A program made the translations under genes and the position numbers. A stretch of 60,431 nucleotides of DNA from Streptomyces zinciresistens K42 (lineage in GTDB: Bacteria; Actinomycetota; Actinomycetes; Streptomycetales; Streptomycetaceae). Shown here piece by piece: positions 8,447-17,303 of the stretch (the first letter of the stretch is position 1; every line of letters begins with the position of its first letter). The notes under the pieces are model-generated. The model did not search any database. It was not told the DNA's origin and saw only the letters and a program-made list of their open reading frames with translations. The stretch is from contig NZ_AGBF01000026.1 in the NCBI RefSeq assembly GCF_000225525.1, positions 1-60,431 on the forward strand, written 5' to 3'.

Positions 8447-8465
8447 GTCATCGACCCGGAAGAAG

Positions 8466-8509
8466 AAAGGGGCCGGGGCACCGCAAACTGCGGTGCCCCG
8501 GCCCCTTTT
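8466..8509. terminator. Bidirectional terminator between convergent genes
   Basis: A perfect 20-bp stem with a 3-base loop, A-rich on the left and T-rich on the right, lies exactly between the amidotransferase and the converging amidoligase operon. It can act on both strands. Confidence 0.92.
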
Positions 8510-8524
8510 CGCTCTTGACCGGCC

Positions 8525-10144
8525 TCAGTACCGGCCGTCGTGCCAGCGGGTGCCGGCGAACAGCGCGGCCACCTGCGCCCGGTTCTCCTCCCGGCCGAAA
8601 ATCCTGTCGGCCATGTCGCGGAACGAACGCGTGGCATTGGTCCATGCCTCGCCGGTCAGAGGTCCACGCTGCCCGGCCTGAGCCCTCGCACGACGGTGGT
8701 GCCCGACCCGCTGCGGAGGCGGCGGCGGAGTGCTGCCGGCCTCCCGCAAAGCCGCATTCGTCAGGCCCAGCGACACGTTGACCTGGGCCTGGATGGTCCC
8801 CGGGTCCAAGGAACCGTCCCACATGCGGAACTCGGCGTGGTCACTCTGCCGTCCGTGCACGGACTGGAAGTTCAGTCCGATGTGATGGCTGTTGTTGTAG
8901 CTCTGGACGGCTGACACTGAGGTGTACGGGCGCGACGGCTGGGTGTTCGGGGTGCACCACTCCAGCCCTCGATGACGGTCGGCAGCGGGGTTCTGGGCGA
9001 GCCGGTAGATGACGTCCTCGTACCCGGCCACCGTGTTGATCAGCTGGTTGTGGTTCTCGACCGTGTGGTCGTAGTCGGGGACCGCGACGTGGACGTGGCC
9101 GCCCGTTCGCGGACTGGCGATGCCCCCGTTGCGCCGGACGATCTCGCACACCTGCGCCAGGTTGTTCCAGGTCTGCGGCTCGTCATAGAGAATGGGCGAG
9201 ACGATCTCACCGGCGACAGTGCTGTCGTACTCCAGCCGCCACGCGTTCGGTGCGTCGGTGTAGCCCGCGCGCGCCGAGGCATGCCAACCGTTCACGTTGG
9301 CGTCCGGTGCGATCCCCGCTTCGTGGAGTTCGCGCGCGATGCGCCGGCTGGCGGCCTGCCGCTCGGAGTGCGTCATGGAGGCCGGGTAGTCGAATTCGAT
9401 CTCGACACCGAACGCGCGGCCGCCCTCACGGGCGCCGAGGCCGCCCGTGGCGTTCTCCGTCATGTAGGGCACCAGAGGCTCGCCCGCCCGCTGGCGCTCT
9501 CGGGCCTGGTCGTACGCCTCCTGGAAGGCGTCCATGTCCTCCAGGTAGGAGCGCACCGCGGGCTGGGCCGCCCGCTCGGCGCGCGCCTGGTCCTGTGCGG
9601 CGATCGAGGCGGCGTGCTCGGCCGCAACTTCGTCGAGGACTTCCTGGGCCGCGGCCCGGTCGACCGCGGAGCGGCCGCTCGAGCCGAGCTGATCCTGAAC
9701 CAGGTTGGCTATGGCGCCCTGGTGAACGCAGGTGCCGTCCTCGTCGCCGGCGTGCATGTCGCCGCCGGTGCACCTCAAGTTTTCCGGGCTGACCTGGAGT
9801 TGGCCGTCCGGGCCGCGGCTGACCCGGACGTCGCCCTCGATGAAGTGGCGTCCGTCCTCGTCGGAGACGCTGGCCCCCACCTGAACCAGGGCGTCCTGGT
9901 CGTCGGTCACTTGGCCCCGGATGATGTCAGGGTTGCGCGGCAGGAACAGCAGGTGGTCGTCGCCGCTGACCACGTAGGTCTGCAGGATCGGAGCATCGGC
10001 CGAGGTGGTGTCGACGATGCGGACCGCTGTGCGCTCCGGCCGCTCCTCAATGGTGAGCGGCGCGGCCTCGGCGACGAGCGTGTCCGTGCCTCGTGTGGGC
10101 GCGACGCTGTGGTGCTGGTGGTCTATTCGGCTTCCCGACCCCAC
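8525..10144 (-). CDS. Amidoligase-family protein 1, 539 aa
   Basis: Amidoligase_2 fold (glutamine-synthetase-like COOH-NH2 ligase). Visible features are GFGVEIEF-type start strand (here AFGVEIEFDYP), AGEIVSPILYDEPQTW, RTGGHVHVAV and EFRMWDGSLDP. Start GTG 10144 is chosen because the product then begins MGSGSRIDHQHH exactly like its two paralogues and GAGGGG is eight bases upstream. The N-terminal third (~1-190) is specific to this family and contains two further cysteines. Longest of the three paralogues. The start overlaps the 180-aa gene, indicating coupling. Reaction inferred as ATP-dependent amide bond formation; substrate unknown. Confidence 0.85.
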   Translation of the reverse strand: MGSGSRIDHQHHSVAPTRGTDTLVAEAAPLTIEERPERTAVRIVDTTSADAPILQTYVVSGDDHLLFLPRNPDIIRGQVTDDQDALVQVGASVSDEDGRHFIEGDVRVSRGPDGQLQVSPENLRCTGGDMHAGDEDGTCVHQGAIANLVQDQLGSSGRSAVDRAAAQEVLDEVAAEHAASIAAQDQARAERAAQPAVRSYLEDMDAFQEAYDQARERQRAGEPLVPYMTENATGGLGAREGGRAFGVEIEFDYPASMTHSERQAASRRIARELHEAGIAPDANVNGWHASARAGYTDAPNAWRLEYDSTVAGEIVSPILYDEPQTWNNLAQVCEIVRRNGGIASPRTGGHVHVAVPDYDHTVENHNQLINTVAGYEDVIYRLAQNPAADRHRGLEWCTPNTQPSRPYTSVSAVQSYNNSHHIGLNFQSVHGRQSDHAEFRMWDGSLDPGTIQAQVNVSLGLTNAALREAGSTPPPPPQRVGHHRRARAQAGQRGPLTGEAWTNATRSFRDMADRIFGREENRAQVAALFAGTRWHDGRY

Positions 10145-10146
10145 GA

Positions 10147-10689
10147 TCATTCCCCTCGGACATTGGGCGGCAGCGCGCCCTGCTCGGCGGCCACGTGGAT
10201 CACGCCGGCCTGGTGCAGCGAGACCAGCAGGCTCCACTCGTCGTCCGGCTCGATCCAGATCAGCGCGCCCTCGGGTCCCTCAGGCCGCGGCAGACGGCCG
10301 GCCGGCTTGTAGAACGTGGTCACCAGCACCAGCGGGACGGGAGCGTCCCAGCGGCTGACAACCGGCGGCGTGTCCCGCGGGGCGAGGATTGCCTGCTGCT
10401 GCTCGGGGGAGCACTGCCCGAACTCCTCCGATGCCGCGAGCACAGCCTGCAGCTGGACCTGAAGACGCAAGGCGAGCCGGATTCGGGCAGCCGCCTTCTC
10501 CTTCGGGCTCACCAGCTCGGGGTACTCCGGGATCAGGCCTTCCATGAGCTCGGTCGGGGTATCGGCGTAACCGCGCCAGCTCCCGCCGTCGTAGATCATC
10601 TCGAAGACGTAGTTGCTGCCGTCGTCCTTGGTCGGAGGGTCGAGAGGCGTGGCAGCCGAGGAGGCATTGCGGGTGCGGATGAACGTCAT
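10147..10689 (-). CDS. Hypothetical protein between amidoligases, 180 aa
   Basis: TTGGAG precedes ATG 10689. The mixed alpha/beta product has a strongly hydrophobic PVPLVLVTTFYKP strand and ends GVIHVAAEQGALPPN. It sits between amidoligases 1 and 2 with gaps of 15 bp and a stop-start overlap, so it is in the same transcript. No family recognised; it could be an adaptor or substrate. Confidence 0.75.
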   Translation of the reverse strand: MTFIRTRNASSAATPLDPPTKDDGSNYVFEMIYDGGSWRGYADTPTELMEGLIPEYPELVSPKEKAAARIRLALRLQVQLQAVLAASEEFGQCSPEQQQAILAPRDTPPVVSRWDAPVPLVLVTTFYKPAGRLPRPEGPEGALIWIEPDDEWSLLVSLHQAGVIHVAAEQGALPPNVRGE

Positions 10690-10704
10690 GACATCTCCAA
10701 GGGG

Positions 10705-12168
10705 TTAGCGGCGCTGCCAGCGGGTTTCGTGGAATAGAGCGGTGGCCTGAGCCTTATCCTCAGGGCGCTGGAACAGCGAGTCGACCAGTTGCCGGAAGTT
10801 AGCGGTAGTCGTACGCCAATCGTCACCGGACAGCCGCCGCCGCTGCCCGAGTCCGGCCTGACGTCGCTGCTCACGGTGGCTACCCAACTCCATACGCGGA
10901 CCAGAGACGGCGGTGTCCTGCCGCACGGCCGCGGCGGCCATGCCCAGGGAGAGCTTCACCTGCGTCTGGATCACGGACGGGTTGAGGGAGCCGTCCCACA
11001 GCCGGAACTCGCCGTGGGCGCTCTGCCCGCCGCGCCGAGCCCCGCTGAGATTCACCGCCTGCCCATGGAACGAACTGATCTCCGAGATCGCCGAATATCC
11101 CTCGGACGGCACGGGGTTAGGGCTGCACCAGCGCGTGCCCCGGTGCTGGTTCCCCTCGGAGGCGGGGTTCTGCGCGAGCCGGTACAGCACATCCTCATGG
11201 GCCTTGTACATCTGCATGAGGCGCGTGTGGTTGGCGACGTCGTGGTCGAAGTCGTGCATGCCCACGTGCACGTGACCGCCGGTTCCGAACGACGCGCGGC
11301 CGCCGTTACGCTCGATGATCTCGCAGGCCGTGGCGAGGTTCTGCCAGGTCTGCGGCTCGTCGTACAGGATCGGCGAGACCAGCTCGCCGGCCACGGTGCA
11401 GTCCGACTCAAGCCGCCATGCGTTCGGCTCGTCGGTGTATCCCGCGCTCTGCTGCGAGTGGTAGCCGTACTGCCGGGCCGTGCGGGACAGGCCGGCGTCG
11501 CGTAGTTCACGGGCGATGTTCTGGATCGCCTGCTGCCTGTCGACGCCGGGCTCGATGTCGAACTCGATCTCCACTCCGAAGCCGCGGCCGCCCTCGCGGG
11601 CGCCGAGACCGCCAGTGGCGTTCTCCGTCATGTAGGGGACGACCTGCTCACCGCGTTCGGCGCGGTCGCGGGCGGCGTCGTAGTCGCGCTGGAAGGCGTC
11701 GAAGTCCTCCGTGTAGCTGACCTCGTCGGGCGGCCACTGTTCGCGGGCCTGCTCCTGGAGCGAGGTGGCGGCCTGGTGCTCGGCGGCGACCTCGTCCAGG
11801 ACCTGCTGCGCCGCGGCCCGCTGGACAGCCCGCTCCTCCGCACTGCCCCATTCCGGCGGGAGGTCCCGCTGCTGGGGTACGGACACGCCTGTGCCGGCGG
11901 CCTGCACGATCTGCTCGTCGAGCGAGTCCTCGGCATGCCCGAACTCATCCTGTAGACGCTGGCGGAGCTCGTAGAACTCGGCGAGCTCCTCCGGGTTCTC
12001 GCGGCGCTCGGCTACGGCCGTGCCGAGCTGCAGCACGCGGCTGACCAACTGCTGGTGTTCGTCCTCGGGGGACAGGCTGACTCCCTGGCTGGGAGCGCTG
12101 ATGGTGGTGCCTGCCGCGGTGGTGGCGACGAGGTGGTGCTGATGATCGATTCTGCTGCCGGATCCCAT
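10705..12168 (-). CDS. Amidoligase-family protein 2, 487 aa
   Basis: Same architecture as its neighbours: N-terminal MGSGSRIDHQHH, variable region, then AAAQQVLDEVAAEHQAA, VPYMTENATGGLGAREGG, GFGVEIEFD, LVSPILYDEPQTW, TGGHVHVGMHD and EFRLWDGSLNP. These are the strand and metal/ATP-site motifs of Amidoligase_2. GGGGG upstream of ATG 12168 serves as ribosome-binding site. Clearly paralogous to 8525-10144 and 12249-13724, with the middle region most conserved. Confidence 0.87.
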   Translation of the reverse strand: MGSGSRIDHQHHLVATTAAGTTISAPSQGVSLSPEDEHQQLVSRVLQLGTAVAERRENPEELAEFYELRQRLQDEFGHAEDSLDEQIVQAAGTGVSVPQQRDLPPEWGSAEERAVQRAAAQQVLDEVAAEHQAATSLQEQAREQWPPDEVSYTEDFDAFQRDYDAARDRAERGEQVVPYMTENATGGLGAREGGRGFGVEIEFDIEPGVDRQQAIQNIARELRDAGLSRTARQYGYHSQQSAGYTDEPNAWRLESDCTVAGELVSPILYDEPQTWQNLATACEIIERNGGRASFGTGGHVHVGMHDFDHDVANHTRLMQMYKAHEDVLYRLAQNPASEGNQHRGTRWCSPNPVPSEGYSAISEISSFHGQAVNLSGARRGGQSAHGEFRLWDGSLNPSVIQTQVKLSLGMAAAAVRQDTAVSGPRMELGSHREQRRQAGLGQRRRLSGDDWRTTTANFRQLVDSLFQRPEDKAQATALFHETRWQRR

Positions 12169-12248
12169 GGGTACGGCCCCCTTTCAGTGATCTGGCCGAC
12201 CGAGGCGGTGCAGGTCGGCGGCGTGATGTGCGGACGTGACGGCGGGCG

Positions 12249-13724
12249 CTACCAGCCCTGGTACTCGGGTTGTTGCCAGCGGGTGACCGCGTAGAGCGAA
12301 GCCGCCTGCTGCATCTGTGCGCGCCGGTGGAAGATCTCGTCGGCGAACTGGCGGAAGTGGAGGCTGTTGGTCTCCAGCTCCCCGACGCTGAGGCGGTGAT
12401 CGGGCCCCCAGTCCTGCCGGTGGCGGCCGAGCGGCATCCGCTCCCCGCGCCGGGTTTGCGCAGCACTGCCGCGCACGGCCGCGTTCACCATGCCCAGGGA
12501 GAGGTTGATCTGCGTCTGGATGACGGCGGGGTCCACCGAGCCGTCCCACAGCCGGAACTCGCCGTGGTCGCTGCGCCGGCCGTGTGCTGCTGAGAGGTTG
12601 ACCGCGAGGCCGTGGCCGTTGCGCTGCACCTCGCTCAGTGAGCGGTATCCGCCTGTGGGCACGAAGTTGGGCTCGCACCATTCGGTCCCGCGGTGTGCGG
12701 AGTCGGGGGCGATGCGATTGGCGGCGAGCCGGAACAGGACGTCCTCGTAGTGGTCGTACATCTGCATGAGGCGGGTGTGGTTGGCGACGTCGTGGTCGTA
12801 GTCGTGCAGGCCGACGTGCACGTGGCCGCCGGTACGTTCGCTGGCGCCGCCACCGTGCCGGCGGACGATCTCGCAGACGGTGGCGAGGTTCTGCCAGGTC
12901 TGCGGCTCGTCGTACAGGATCGGCGAGACGATCTCGCCGGCCACGGTGCAGTCGTCCTCCAGCCGCCAGGCGTTGGGGGCGTCGGTGTAGCCGGCCGCCG
13001 CCTGTGAGTGATAACCGTGTTGCCGGCTGTCCCGCGCCAGACCGGCTTCGTGCAGGTCCCTGCCGATGGCGCGCAGTGCCTCCGCCTGGTCGTCGTAGTC
13101 GCCGTCGGTGACGAACTCGATCTCTACGCCGAAGCCGCGCCCGCCTTCGCGGGCGCCGAGGCCGCCGGTGGCGTCTTCGAGCAGGTAGGGCACTGCTTCT
13201 TCGCCGCGGAGCTCCCGGTCCCACGCGGCGTCGTGGACCTGGCGGAAGGCCTCGAAGTCCTCAACGAAGCTGACTTCCCGCTCGTCGGGCCACCGGTCAC
13301 GGGCCTGCACCTGGAGCGCCGCGGCAGCGCTGTGCTCGGCGGCGACCTCGTCCAGGACCTGCTGAGCGGCAGCGCGCTGGACGGGGATGTCGGCCGGTGG
13401 CTCGGTGGCCCGGGGCGGGAAACCGGGGCTGTCTTGGTCCTGGACGTCTTCGCGCTCGGCGTCCTCAATGAGGCCGTGTCCGTTCCACAGGTCGTGCTCC
13501 AACCGGAGCCGGTCGCGCAGGCCCCAGTACTCCATCGCTTCCTCGAGCGAGGCCCGTCCGTTGTTCGCCTCCCACCGGGCCTGGATCGCCAGAGCTTGGT
13601 CGATGAGTTCACGCTGGCCCTCGGGCATGAGGTCGACCCGCTCGGCCGGGGCCTCGATGGTCAGCCCCGCCGCGGTGGTGGCGACGAGGTGGTGCTGGTG
13701 GTCGATCCGGCTGCCCGAGCCCAT
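12249..13724 (-). CDS. Amidoligase-family protein 3, 491 aa
   Basis: Third paralogue, beginning MGSGSRIDHQHHLVATTAAG and sharing 18 of its first 20 residues with paralogue 2. Contains GFGVEIEFVTDGDYDD, AGEIVSPILYDEPQTW, RTGGHVHVGLHDYDHD and EFRLWDGSVDP. The start, ATG 13724, follows GAGG and lies directly after the stop of the DUF4417 gene, so it is read from the same mRNA. An 80-bp gap separates it from paralogue 2. Confidence 0.87.
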   Translation of the reverse strand: MGSGSRIDHQHHLVATTAAGLTIEAPAERVDLMPEGQRELIDQALAIQARWEANNGRASLEEAMEYWGLRDRLRLEHDLWNGHGLIEDAEREDVQDQDSPGFPPRATEPPADIPVQRAAAQQVLDEVAAEHSAAAALQVQARDRWPDEREVSFVEDFEAFRQVHDAAWDRELRGEEAVPYLLEDATGGLGAREGGRGFGVEIEFVTDGDYDDQAEALRAIGRDLHEAGLARDSRQHGYHSQAAAGYTDAPNAWRLEDDCTVAGEIVSPILYDEPQTWQNLATVCEIVRRHGGGASERTGGHVHVGLHDYDHDVANHTRLMQMYDHYEDVLFRLAANRIAPDSAHRGTEWCEPNFVPTGGYRSLSEVQRNGHGLAVNLSAAHGRRSDHGEFRLWDGSVDPAVIQTQINLSLGMVNAAVRGSAAQTRRGERMPLGRHRQDWGPDHRLSVGELETNSLHFRQFADEIFHRRAQMQQAASLYAVTRWQQPEYQGW

Positions 13725-13726
13725 AA

Positions 13727-14860
13727 TCAGGCCTCGTTCCGTGGGGTGATCGTGCCGTCGGCGAGGCCGGCGTAGAAGCGGACGTTGGCGGTGAACAGGT
13801 CCTCGGTGCGCGCGTGGGTGTCGACGCGTCCTTCCTCGGTCATGACGGCGCCGTGGCGGGCGTACTGCAGCGGGTTCTGGCTGATGAGGTAGAGCCGGCC
13901 GGGGAAGAGGGCCTTGAGGGTGGCGATCCGGTCGGCGCGGCTGGCTCCGGTCAGGACCATGGGCAGGTCCGGCGGGAGGGTGGCGGCCAGGTAGGTAAGA
14001 CCTGGGACCGCCATCTCCTCCCAGTCGGCCTGCGTGCGGAACGTCTGCAGGTTCATGGCCAGGGCGGGCGGCAGAGCGGGGGTCTCGTCGAGCCAGTCGA
14101 GGTAGCGGTCGAGGTCTTCGAGGCGGAGCCAGTAGATGTTGGGGACTGCAGTGACGCCGGCGGCGGAGAGTTCGGCGGCGAGCATCAGGTTGCGCCGCAT
14201 GTTGATCAGGTTCTCGGCGCGGGGCTGGTTGAAGTACATCGACGCGTTCGGGGTGAGTACGAGGTCCCACTTTTGGGCGGCGAGCATCTCGGCGAAGCCG
14301 TCGGCCTTGCGGCGCGTCCAGTACGCCTCGACGAGAGGGTCTTCCGCGTAGCCGCTGAGGATGGCCTTCTGCTCGGGCCGCAGGTTCAGGAACTGATGCG
14401 CGGTCTGGCCCTCCCAGCGGGGGAACAGCTTGTGCGTCTTGGGGCTGATGACGCGGCGCAGCCCGAGGGCGTACGCGGGCCAGCGGAGCTGGGCGTCGAG
14501 GGTCGGCACGTCGTGTCCGTCGACCTGGGGAGTGAACAGGGGCAGGTCGGGGAGGGTGCCGGGCGCCCGCAGGCCGGTGAAATGCATCGTGCCGCCGATG
14601 TCCTTCATCCAGGCCTCGCGGTCGGGCCGGGTGCCGCAGCGGATCGGGCAGCGAGTGCAGGCCAGTCCCGGCTCGCTGCCGGGGAGCGGGTCCTCGGCGC
14701 GGGCGCAGCCGCAGTACTCGCAGCTGGAGGTGCAGCCGGAGCACACGGGTTCGACGGCCCTGGGGTTGTCCATGAAGAAGGGGCAGTTGTTGCAGTCGCA
14801 GCCGGAGGCGGGTGCCGGAACGGGCTTGCCGACTCCGGGCATGGGCAGGGGGACAGTCAT
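13727..14860 (-). CDS. DUF4417 protein with N-terminal cysteine cluster, 377 aa
   Basis: Residues ~20-75 hold ten or more cysteines (CDCNNCPFF, CSGCTSSCEYCGC, CTRCPIRC), a probable multi-metal or iron-sulfur site. The rest matches DUF4417: LVLTPNASMYFNQPRAE, NLINMRRN, VTAVPNIYW and a TIM-barrel-like tail. DUF4417 proteins occur on phages and mobile elements and have no assigned activity. Overlaps the ParB stop by four bases, so expression is coupled to ParB and the transfer genes. Confidence 0.82.
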   Translation of the reverse strand: MTVPLPMPGVGKPVPAPASGCDCNNCPFFMDNPRAVEPVCSGCTSSCEYCGCARAEDPLPGSEPGLACTRCPIRCGTRPDREAWMKDIGGTMHFTGLRAPGTLPDLPLFTPQVDGHDVPTLDAQLRWPAYALGLRRVISPKTHKLFPRWEGQTAHQFLNLRPEQKAILSGYAEDPLVEAYWTRRKADGFAEMLAAQKWDLVLTPNASMYFNQPRAENLINMRRNLMLAAELSAAGVTAVPNIYWLRLEDLDRYLDWLDETPALPPALAMNLQTFRTQADWEEMAVPGLTYLAATLPPDLPMVLTGASRADRIATLKALFPGRLYLISQNPLQYARHGAVMTEEGRVDTHARTEDLFTANVRFYAGLADGTITPRNEA

Positions 14861-16194
14861 GCGGCAGCGGTCCTTTCGGCGCCAGCGCTGGTGTGGCGCT
14901 GGAGGTCGGTCAGGAGCATGCGGAGTGAGCCCGCGTCGAATCGGTGGAGGGCGCGGCCTTCTGCGAGTTGGGTGTTGAGCGCGCGCAGCGCCTCAAGGGC
15001 GGCGGTCACGACGGGCGGATCGACGGGCTCGGCAGGCTCGAGCGGCTCGTCAGCGCGCGGATGTTGCTCGCCCCCCGACCCTGCGGTTACCGGTTCCTCG
15101 GAGATGTCGTCGAAGGCCGTCGTTTCGCCGCCCTGTCGCGGCTGTTCAGCATCCGCGCTGTCAGCCAGGGGGGCCGCTGTGGTCTCGTCCGGAGCTGCGG
15201 CATCGTCCTCGTCGTCGTGCCCGCCGGCCGGCGCCGGCGGCCGGGCAAGTGCTGCGGCTCGTTCGGCGTTGGCTCGCTCGTATGCGGTGACCGCGGCACT
15301 GGCGGCGGTGTCGGCCGGCATGTCCGGGTTGGTGGCCTGTGCCCGGGTAGCGGCCGACAGCAGGTCCGTGCGGCCGAGACGCTTGACGGCCTGCCACAGT
15401 TCGGCGGCGGCCTCGCGACGTCCGCGGCTGAGGCGGGCGAGATTCGTCCGTGCGGCGAGCGCGACCTGGTGCTGGTCCATGTCCGCGGACAGTTCGCGCG
15501 GCAGGGTCCGGAACGCGGCAACGACCTCGCGAGCTCGGCGCGGGGTAATCTGCAGGCCCAGCCGGCGCAGCACCAGGTTCCACGGCGCGGCGAGGTTGGC
15601 GTCGCTGCCGCGCAACTTCTCCAGGGCCTCGAAGCGGGCGACGGGGTCTTCCAGCCGCTGGACGTCCTCGCTCACCTCGATGCCGGCGTTGTCGAGCTGG
15701 GCACGCAGGATCGCGCTGCGCTCCAGGAGCAGAGCCTTGGCGAGCTCGCCGGGCTGGAGGTCCTCGCGAGCCAGGTTCTCCACCAGCTGCCAGGTCCGGC
15801 GGTCCTCGTCACTCAGCGGTCCGGGGCAGATGACGGCGGGCAGCTTGTCGAACCGCGGGTTATCGGGCTGGTTGACCGCGCCCCAGCGGCAGGCCCGGTA
15901 GCGGCGTTCGCCGATCACCAGGCGCCGCTGGATGTGGTTGTCCGGACCGGGCAGTTCCTCCACCAGGACGGGATGGAGCACGCCGACGGTCGAGATCGAG
16001 GTGATCAGATCGGCGAGGCCTTCAGGGCTGGTGCTCGGGCCTGGCCCGCGGCCCTGCACGTCGGTGTAGACCGAACCGCGCATCGGGAGCATCTCGAAAC
16101 GACGCTGGCGCAGTTGCTCCGAACTCTCCAGAGCCTCGGCCAGTCCCAGTACGGCAGGCGCAGGGGCCGGGGATTCCTCAACGGCGACGGTCAT
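14857..16194 (-). CDS. ParB-like nuclease/partition protein, 445 aa
   Basis: An N-terminal ParB/Srx domain (residues ~35-125) with VGVLHPVLVEE and IGERRYRACRWG, followed by LVENLAREDLQPGELAKAL, the usual start of the ParB helix-turn-helix region. The C-terminal 150 residues are Ala/Glu-rich and low complexity. No ParA ATPase gene is seen nearby. It lies inside the coupling-protein/amidoligase operon, so it may serve transfer or a centromere elsewhere on the element. Confidence 0.87.
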   Translation of the reverse strand: MTVAVEESPAPAPAVLGLAEALESSEQLRQRRFEMLPMRGSVYTDVQGRGPGPSTSPEGLADLITSISTVGVLHPVLVEELPGPDNHIQRRLVIGERRYRACRWGAVNQPDNPRFDKLPAVICPGPLSDEDRRTWQLVENLAREDLQPGELAKALLLERSAILRAQLDNAGIEVSEDVQRLEDPVARFEALEKLRGSDANLAAPWNLVLRRLGLQITPRRAREVVAAFRTLPRELSADMDQHQVALAARTNLARLSRGRREAAAELWQAVKRLGRTDLLSAATRAQATNPDMPADTAASAAVTAYERANAERAAALARPPAPAGGHDDEDDAAAPDETTAAPLADSADAEQPRQGGETTAFDDISEEPVTAGSGGEQHPRADEPLEPAEPVDPPVVTAALEALRALNTQLAEGRALHRFDAGSLRMLLTDLQRHTSAGAERTAAA

Positions 16195-16253
16195 CGGCAG
16201 AGCCTCCTTTCACAGGTAGTCGTCAGGCGCGCAGGCGCCCGGCCCCGAAGGGG

Positions 16254-17303
16254 TTATGCGTGCAGGTCAGCGGGGAGCGGGGCGGGCGGGTGGCGAGCCG
16301 GCGCCGCCGCGGCCGGTCGGCGCAGCAGCATGTCGGTGAGGGGATGCCGCTGCTCGGGTGTTCCGCGCAGCAGCGGCGTGAAGATCCGCCCGAACGGGCC
16401 GTGCTCCTTGAGCTGCGCAAGGGTGGTGACCCCGACGGAGAGGTTGCTGGCGAGCCGGGACAGGCGCGGGTCGACCCGGGTGAGCGTGTACAGGTCTTCG
16501 GTGCGGTCGGCGAGCCGCTTGGCCAGGGTGGGGCCGGGCGCACCGTCGAGGACGATCAGCAGGCGCGGGAAGGCCGGGTACGTGTGCTGCCACGCCGGCC
16601 GGGTCGACGCCGCGGAGCGCCGAGCCCGGTCGGGGTGCTGCGGCACGAACTCGTACAGCCGCCCGTACGCGGAGACCTTCTTGGCGAGCTCGGCCGCGGT
16701 CATGGTGGCCCGATCGAGCTCGATGAACACGTTCAGCATGGTGCGAGCGCCGCGGTGGACGTGGACGTAGTGCAGGACGGCGTCGGAGATCACGTGATCG
16801 TCCTCGAAGCGGCGCTGCCCGTCGCGGATGCGGTGGGCGACCTCAGGGGTCCACGAAAGGGGCGTGCAGTCGTGCCCGAGTCGGCGGGCGTGCTCGACGA
16901 ACGCGATGCCGACCTCGTTGACGGCCAAGGTGTGGGCCTGGCGCGTGCTGGCCGCCGACTCGGGTGTCACCCGGTAGCGGCGGGAGAAGATCTCCGCCGC
17001 CTGTTCCACGGCGTCGGCGCCCGTCTCGGTCAGGAACCACACGTAGGGCCGGTTGAACCCGTGGCCCGGGCTGGCCTTCCCCTGGGCGCGCAGGCGCTGG
17101 ACAAGGCCGCCCTCTTCGAGCGCCACCAGCTGCCGCCGCAGGTAGGACGCGCTGTGAGCAGTCGGCGTCAGCAGCCTGGCGAGCTGATCTGTGGTCATGA
17201 GGCGGTGCTGGTACAGCAGGTCGAGGGCCGACTTGGCGACGGCGTGGAAGCTGAGGGTCCGCTGCGGGCTGTGCAGCAGTTCGGGTTCGGGCTGAGTGTT
17301 CAT
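16254..17303 (-). CDS. Replication-relaxation family protein, 349 aa
   Basis: N-terminal winged helix (LLYQHRLMTTDQLARLLTPT, residues ~28-47, then YLRRQLVALEEGGLVQRL), typical of the Replic_Relax family found beside relaxase and coupling-protein genes in actinobacterial mobile elements. The central part (FIELDRATMTAAELAKKV) is nuclease-like in pattern. It overlaps the VirD4-like gene by four bases. Likely acts at the transfer origin; this is inferred from context. Confidence 0.8.
   Translation of the reverse strand: MNTQPEPELLHSPQRTLSFHAVAKSALDLLYQHRLMTTDQLARLLTPTAHSASYLRRQLVALEEGGLVQRLRAQGKASPGHGFNRPYVWFLTETGADAVEQAAEIFSRRYRVTPESAASTRQAHTLAVNEVGIAFVEHARRLGHDCTPLSWTPEVAHRIRDGQRRFEDDHVISDAVLHYVHVHRGARTMLNVFIELDRATMTAAELAKKVSAYGRLYEFVPQHPDRARRSAASTRPAWQHTYPAFPRLLIVLDGAPGPTLAKRLADRTEDLYTLTRVDPRLSRLASNLSVGVTTLAQLKEHGPFGRIFTPLLRGTPEQRHPLTDMLLRRPAAAAPARHPPAPLPADLHA

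Noticed and set aside
13814..15901. A 695-codon plus-strand open frame
   Set aside because: It lies antisense to the DUF4417 and ParB genes, which carry real motifs. Long antisense frames are expected in ~70% GC DNA.
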